Positions 1 through 3,046 of a stretch of DNA of 5,551 nucleotides are shown in pieces; the first letter of the stretch is position 1; each line of letters begins with the position of its first letter. The position numbers and the translations under genes were made by a program. The notes below the pieces were generated by a model. It was not told the origin of the DNA, made no database searches, and was given only the letters and a program-made list of their open reading frames with translations. The DNA is from CAYNNP01 sp964398215. GTDB taxonomy: Bacteria > Planctomycetota > Planctomycetia > Pirellulales > Pirellulaceae. The DNA lies in assembly GCA_964398215.1 (NCBI GenBank), contig CAYNNP010000341.1, forward strand, positions 1 through 5,551, written 5' to 3'.

Positions 1-1787
1 GCGACTCCTTTGCACTCCGGCACAACGGTGTCGGCGCTTTCGTAAAGACGATTCCATTGATATCGCCAGGAGAACTCGCGGAGATCCTCTTGATCGTCTA
101 CTGGGATCCATGATGCCAGAATCTGTTCGATACGTTTCTGCTCACCGTTTTGTCCACGGTAAAGCTGATCGGCAAGCTGCATGTCGGATGCGTACAGTTC
201 GCGGCGTCGCTGTTTGGCGAGCGTCTCTTCGCGAAGCTTCGCTTCTTCGGCGAATGCTCTCTCTTTGTTTGCGTTCTGCTCTGCCTTCTGGGCTTTGTCT
301 CGTTCAGTGTTGGCTTCGTCGCGTGCATCCTGAGCTACCAGCGTTTGTCGTTTAGCTTCGCGGGCCTGCCAAGCAGTGGCGACGATCCCGGCAATCAGGA
401 TCGCGAGCGCGGCGGCTCCTAGTCCAAGCGTGACTCGAAACCGTGCACGTTGGACTTCTGACTTTCGAAGTTTGGTTTCGACGGATGCGAGATAACCGGA
501 AACTTGTTCGGCTAGCGCGCTGGCATCCTTAGGACGATCGCTCGGTTCGACCTCGAGGCAATGCTTAGCCAATGTGATCAGTTCGGCGTCAGCTCCGCAT
601 TCATCCAGTCGAGCGAAACAATCGCCCAGTTTTCCGCGACTGGCCATGCGATAAATCTGCGTGCCATCATCGGCGACATAGGGTGGCTTGCCAGTCAGAA
701 TCTCCGCTAGGATCGCTCCGAGCCCAAACACGTCGGCTCGCTGATCGAGCATGTCGATTTCACCGAGCGCCTGCTCCGGCGGCATGTAAGCCGGTGTGCC
801 CATCACGCTGCCCATCTGAGTTTCGGATCCACCCGATCCTCCCGCCGTGCCGAATGATCCGATGGCTGCGGGACTCTCGCTACCCGAACTGCGTAGGGTC
901 TGGATAATGCTGGCGCCGTCATGAGTTTGCCGAGCCTTCTTTTCATCCGCGACACCTCCCTCGGCGAGGACTTTGGCCAATCCCCAATCCATCACTTGAA
1001 CTTCGCCGAATGCACCGACCATGATGTTGGCGGGCTTCAAATCACGATGGATAACGCCGCGACTGTGGGCATACGCCATCGTCTCGCAAATCTGTTTGAA
1101 GATGCCAATCAACTTGCTGCCATCTTGTCGCACGTTGTCGCGATCGGCTAGTTGCTTGGACAGCGTGTCGCCCTTGACCAGCTTCATACTCATGTAGGGC
1201 CGCTCGTCGGCGAATTGCCCAATGTCATAAACCGGTGCGATACCCGGATGTTGCAGTTGCCCACTGATTTGGGCTTCTTCCATAAAGCGCTGGACGACTT
1301 CCGGTCGATCTTTGTGCGACGTCAATAGGACTTTGACCGCCAGATCGCGACCGATATCGACATCGCGCCCGCGCAGAATCGCGCCCATACCGCCTCGGGC
1401 AATCTCGGCATCTAAACGGTAACGGCTGTTGCTCGGTTGCCTCGGAATCTCCTGTGAACTGGGACGTTGGATTGGTCCATCGGGCTGTTTTTCTTCACGC
1501 AAGGAAACGCTGGGGACATCAGCCATGGTCGCGTCCATCAACCGTAAAACACTCTGGTTGGCCTCCGTCAGGGCGACAGTAGCACTTGGTACCACCGGGG
1601 ATTCGGCCAAGGGTTGTTGAAAGAAAACGGAGTCCGTTTCGGCCGCTGCGAGCAATTTCTCGACTCGCTGTCGCAATTGCGGATTCTCGCCGCAAGCCTG
1701 ATCTAGAAAGGCCGAACGTTCGTCGTTGCCTTCGAGCTTCCGAGCTTCCCGGAAAATCGTGACTTCACTTGAATTTTCTGCTGTCAT
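1..1787 (-). CDS. Membrane-anchored Ser/Thr protein kinase, 3' end cut by the window
   Basis: This is a Hanks-type Ser/Thr kinase, open from the ATG at 1785-1787 to the window edge (595 residues seen). Residues 11-57 resemble the N-terminal helical segment common in planctomycetal kinases (FREA, AFLDQACG, LRQRVEKLL). The kinase domain spans about 123-435: glycine loop GGMGA (132-136), Lys152 in AVKV, probable helix-C Glu171, HRDLKPAN (247-254), DWG (267-269, DFG in most kinases), GTPAYMPPEQ (330-339, PPE in place of APE) and ADVFGLG (351-357). The activation segment carries a Gly/Ser-rich insertion at about 275-325. One membrane helix lies at about 453-473, followed by a charged coiled coil (475-530) and a region ending EFSWRYQWNRLY, which in related proteins precedes WD40 repeats. 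The kinase is therefore expected to be cytoplasmic with a sensor part after the membrane helix. The start is chosen for its Shine-Dalgarno sequence; an in-frame ATG at 1800-1802 is the alternative. The family is clear; substrate and signal are unknown. Confidence 0.93.
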   Translation of the reverse strand, partial: MTAENSSEVTIFREARKLEGNDERSAFLDQACGENPQLRQRVEKLLAAAETDSVFFQQPLAESPVVPSATVALTEANQSVLRLMDATMADVPSVSLREEKQPDGPIQRPSSQEIPRQPSNSRYRLDAEIARGGMGAILRGRDVDIGRDLAVKVLLTSHKDRPEVVQRFMEEAQISGQLQHPGIAPVYDIGQFADERPYMSMKLVKGDTLSKQLADRDNVRQDGSKLIGIFKQICETMAYAHSRGVIHRDLKPANIMVGAFGEVQVMDWGLAKVLAEGGVADEKKARQTHDGASIIQTLRSSGSESPAAIGSFGTAGGSGGSETQMGSVMGTPAYMPPEQALGEIDMLDQRADVFGLGAILAEILTGKPPYVADDGTQIYRMASRGKLGDCFARLDECGADAELITLAKHCLEVEPSDRPKDASALAEQVSGYLASVETKLRKSEVQRARFRVTLGLGAAALAILIAGIVATAWQAREAKRQTLVAQDARDEANTERDKAQKAEQNANKERAFAEEAKLREETLAKQRRRELYASDMQLADQLYRGQNGEQKRIEQILASWIPVDDQEDLREFSWRYQWNRLYESADTVVPECKGV

Positions 1788-1789
1788 TA

Positions 1790-1799
1790 CCTCACCTTT
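1790..1799 (-). promoter_or_regulatory. Shine-Dalgarno sequence of the kinase gene
   Basis: On the minus strand the sequence reads AAAGGTGAGG, then TA, then the ATG at 1785-1787. AGGTGA matches the 16S rRNA tail well and sits four bases before the start codon. It favours this start over the in-frame ATG five codons upstream (1800-1802), which would place the site inside the coding sequence and is preceded by no purine-rich motif. Confidence 0.65.
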
Positions 1800-1884
1800 C
1801 ATTGACCCGAATGATCACTGTACGGGCAGTGCGAGATGCAGCGTGATTTGACCCGGCAGAAACAGAGATTTTTTGAGATTTTAA

Positions 1885-1922
1885 AGTAGCACCAATAGTA
1901 GCTCGCCTCTCCGAGGCGTGAG
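1885..1922 (+). repeat. Palindromic element, single copy with duplicated outer end
   Basis: The stem CGCCTC (1904-1909), loop TCC and stem GAGGCG (1913-1918) follow the outer end AGTAGC at 1897-1902. A second AGTAGC stands twelve bases further out, at 1885-1890. The copy lies in the 313-base gap between the sigma and kinase genes. No partner hairpin in the opposite orientation follows at the usual 11-15 base distance, so it looks like a solitary or broken copy. Confidence 0.8.
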
Positions 1923-1944
1923 GTTCGTGGTTTTGGCTTTCAAA

Positions 1945-1965
1945 ATAGCTCGCCGCTCCGAGGCG
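1945..1965 (+). repeat. Palindromic element, degenerate single copy
   Basis: ATAGCT is followed by CGCCGCTCCGAGGCG. One base differs from the usual CGCCTC arm, which shortens the stem to CGCC/GGCG. The outer end is ATAGC rather than GTAGC. It is a decayed member of the family found at 1897, 2011, 2061, 2716 and 2787. Confidence 0.65.
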
Positions 1966-1973
1966 AAAATCGC

Positions 1974-2032
1974 TAGGCTCACGGCTCGGAGCCGTTTCGT
2001 TGCCGATCTCACGCCTCGGAGAGGCGTGCTAC
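1974..2032. repeat. Palindromic element doublet (REPIN-like)
   Basis: Two hairpins stand in inverted order, 15 bases apart. The first is ACGGCTC-G-GAGCCGT (1981-1995), which lacks two bases of the usual loop. The second is ACGCCTC-GGA-GAGGCGT (2011-2027), followed by GCTAC. The total length of 59 bases matches the doublets at 2681, 2750 and 5168. The left outer end (TAGGCTC) is degenerate, so its border is approximate. Confidence 0.7.
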
Positions 2033-2057
2033 GATGAAGGCGAGAGCCTATCAATGC

Positions 2058-2083
2058 AAAACGCCTCGGAGAGGCGTGCTACT
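2058..2083 (-). terminator. Possible terminator of the sigma gene, formed by a repeat copy
   Basis: Read on the minus strand, a hairpin with arms ACGCCTC and GAGGCGT and loop TCC begins about 24 bases after the sigma stop codon and runs into TTT and then G. The stem of seven mostly G:C pairs is strong, but the U-run is only three to four long. The hairpin is one copy of the dispersed repeat, so any terminator role would be borrowed. Transcription could still read through into the kinase gene. Confidence 0.35.
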
Positions 2084-2097
2084 TTGGGCGTGCTACT
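2061..2097 (-). repeat. Palindromic element with duplicated outer end
   Basis: The hairpin ACGCCTC-GGA-GAGGCGT (2061-2077) is followed by GCTACT. The eleven bases GGCGTGCTACT occur at 2073-2083 and again at 2087-2097, so the outer end is doubled with a 14-base period. The outermost copy ends three bases from the sigma stop codon. The sequence on the inner side (TATCAATGCAAA) resembles the spacer of the doublet at 2750-2809, so this may be half of a doublet whose other hairpin has decayed. Confidence 0.8.
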
Positions 2098-2100
2098 CTG

Positions 2101-2658
2101 TTACTCCTCCAATTCCACCCGCAGCCAAGCCTTGGCGAAGGCCCAGTCTTCGTCGGCTGTCGATGTCGCGATTCCCAGTGCTCGAGCCGACTCTACGTGC
2201 GTCAGCCCTGCAAAGAAACGCAGACGCACCAGTTCGGCCATTCGGGGATGTTTCGATTCCAGCTTTTCCAGCACATCGGACAACTCCAGAACATCGAACT
2301 TTCGCTGGGGCGTTTCGCGAAGTGCGACCGACAGATCCATCCTTTGATAGTTGCCTCCCGCTTTGAGACTCTTTTTCCGACGAGCGTTCTCTACCAGAAT
2401 TCGCTGCATGGCTTTGGCGGCGGCACCAAAGAAATGCCCGCGTCCGTTCCATCGTATGTTGGCTGCATCGGCACCTAGCAGTCGGATCCAAGCTTCATGA
2501 ACCAAGTCCGTAGCTTGAATGGTCTGTCCAGGTTTCTCATAGGAAAGTTTTGCCGCTGCAAGTTTGCGAAGCTCGGCATACACCAAGGGCAACAATTGAT
2601 CAGCGCCAGAGTCGTCTCTGGACTCAAGGTCGGTCAGGATCTTGGTTATGTTGGTCAT
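2101..2658 (-). CDS. ECF-type RNA polymerase sigma factor (PF07638-like)
   Basis: This complete 185-residue protein is of normal size for the family. It would bind core RNA polymerase and direct it to a specific promoter set. Residues 1-35 (ITKIL, LPLVYAELRKLA) and DLVHEAWIRLL (51-61) form region 2.1-2.2. Residues 73-102 (GRGHFFGAAAKAMQRILVENARR) form region 2.3-2.4. Residues 125-182 form region 4, with the helix-turn-helix LTHVESARALGIATSTADEDW followed by AFAKAWLRVEL. No anti-sigma gene is adjacent; a kinase gene follows 313 bases downstream and a kinase-type WD40/TPR protein precedes it, which fits control by phosphorylation (inference). Thr50 stands just before DLV, where many classical ECF factors have an acidic residue. 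The ATG at 2656-2658 gives the usual family N-terminus. The only purine-rich site, GAGAGG (2673-2678), is 14 bases away, which is long. A repeat doublet occupies the sequence immediately upstream. Confidence 0.93.
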   Translation of the reverse strand: MTNITKILTDLESRDDSGADQLLPLVYAELRKLAAAKLSYEKPGQTIQATDLVHEAWIRLLGADAANIRWNGRGHFFGAAAKAMQRILVENARRKKSLKAGGNYQRMDLSVALRETPQRKFDVLELSDVLEKLESKHPRMAELVRLRFFAGLTHVESARALGIATSTADEDWAFAKAWLRVELEE

Positions 2659-2680
2659 AGTTGGGTAGGTTGCCTCTCAA

Positions 2681-2737
2681 AGTAGCATAGCTCTCCGAAC
2701 CGTTTCCACATCCTTCGCCTCAGAGAGGCGAGCTACT
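2681..2737. repeat. Palindromic element doublet upstream of the sigma gene
   Basis: AGTAGC begins a degenerate first hairpin (ATAGCTC-TCC-GAACCGT, 2687-2703). After 11 bases the second hairpin TCGCCTC-AGA-GAGGCGA (2715-2731) follows in inverted orientation and ends in GCTACT. The left border lies only 23 bases before the sigma start codon, so the doublet sits in the leader or promoter region of that gene. Confidence 0.8.
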
Positions 2738-2749
2738 ATAAACTGCCAT

Positions 2750-2809
2750 AGTAGCACGGCTCTCCGAGCCGTTTTTATGATGCAAATCGCCTCCGAGAGG
2801 CGATCTACT
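2750..2809. repeat. Palindromic element doublet, well preserved
   Basis: AGTAGC is followed by the perfect hairpin ACGGCTC-TCC-GAGCCGT (2756-2772) and 13 spacer bases. The inverted hairpin ATCGCCTC-CGA-GAGGCGAT (2786-2804) follows, with an eight-pair stem, and the end is CTACT. It lies twelve bases from the doublet at 2681-2737. On the plus strand the first hairpin is followed by TTTTT, but no plus-strand gene exists for it to terminate. Confidence 0.85.
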
Positions 2810-2810
2810 A

Positions 2811-2823
2811 TGCGATCTACTTT
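2811..2823 (-). repeat. Duplicated outer end of the palindromic element
   Basis: GCGATCTACT at 2812-2821 repeats the end of the doublet before it (2800-2809) with a 12-base period. Read on the minus strand, this piece supplies the AAG TAG that ends the PA14-like remnant. Confidence 0.6.
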
Positions 2824-3011
2824 GCAGGCTCTATTACAAACTCTAGATACTCACCCGGGATCGGCGGGGCACCCGGTTTTGGTGGTTCGTTGCCGGGCAT
2901 TTGCCAGGTGACGGAGAGGTGGTCTTTTCTGCTGTCTTCCTTCATCAGGGCTTTGACGGCGTAGCGTTTTCCGGCTTCCAGATGGATCGATTTCGAGACG
3001 GTACTTGGGTT
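2817..3011 (-). pseudogene. C-terminal remnant of a PA14-like secreted protein
   Basis: An open frame of 64 codons and a TAG runs between repeat-element pieces and has no start codon at its head. Its translation contains STVSKSIHLEAGKRYAVKAL, then KEDSRKDHLSVTWQMPG and PPIPGEYLEF. This matches by eye the end of PA14-type beta-sandwich domains (a strand, LEAGKRY, a strand, then D-L-V-W-P-G), in a form frequent in large secreted planctomycetal proteins. The upstream in-frame TAG (3012-3014) and the closing TAG (2817-2819) both lie in sequence derived from the repeat, so the fragment is cut at both sides. The only internal ATGs lie in the middle of the domain. It is probably a relic left by rearrangement or decay and not an expressed gene. 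PA14 is the best guess; another carbohydrate-associated beta-sandwich is possible. Confidence 0.55.
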
Positions 3012-3013
3012 CT

Positions 3014-3025
3014 AAAGTAGCTCGC
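3014..3025 (+). repeat. Half copy of the palindromic element
   Basis: AAAGTAGCTCGC carries the outer end and the first bases of one arm, then the similarity stops; no second arm follows. It lies between the stop codon of the WD40/TPR gene (3047-3049) and the PA14-like remnant, and its minus-strand reading contributes the TAG that closes the remnant's frame upstream. Confidence 0.6.
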
Positions 3026-3046
3026 TAATTTCTTTGTCACAACTTC

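Noticed and set aside
110..1620. Several plus-strand open frames of 60-90 codons
   Set aside because: All lie antisense to the kinase frame, which carries every expected motif; their products are low-complexity, Arg/Ser/Cys-rich and unlike known proteins.
1800..1802. Upstream in-frame ATG as start of the kinase
   Set aside because: It would put the good Shine-Dalgarno sequence inside the gene and has no purine-rich motif of its own; an in-frame TGA lies a few codons further upstream.
1816..1831. Inverted repeat CACTG-TACGGG-CAGTG in front of the kinase gene
   Set aside because: A five-base arm is short enough to occur by chance and only one copy is seen; no operator role can be supported.
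1884..2097. Repeated short palindromes that could suggest a CRISPR array
   Set aside because: The units occur in both orientations, the spacing is irregular, the intervening sequences are partly similar, and no cas gene is present.
2000..2491. Open frames on the plus strand and in the other minus frame across the sigma gene
   Set aside because: They overlap the sigma factor, whose translation has clear family motifs, and their own translations show no recognisable domain; the plus-strand frames begin in or next to the repeats.
2750..2776. Hairpin followed by TTTTT on the plus strand, like a strong terminator
   Set aside because: No plus-strand gene precedes it. The hairpin is one half of a repeat doublet, and in the direction of the real genes it has no U-run after it.
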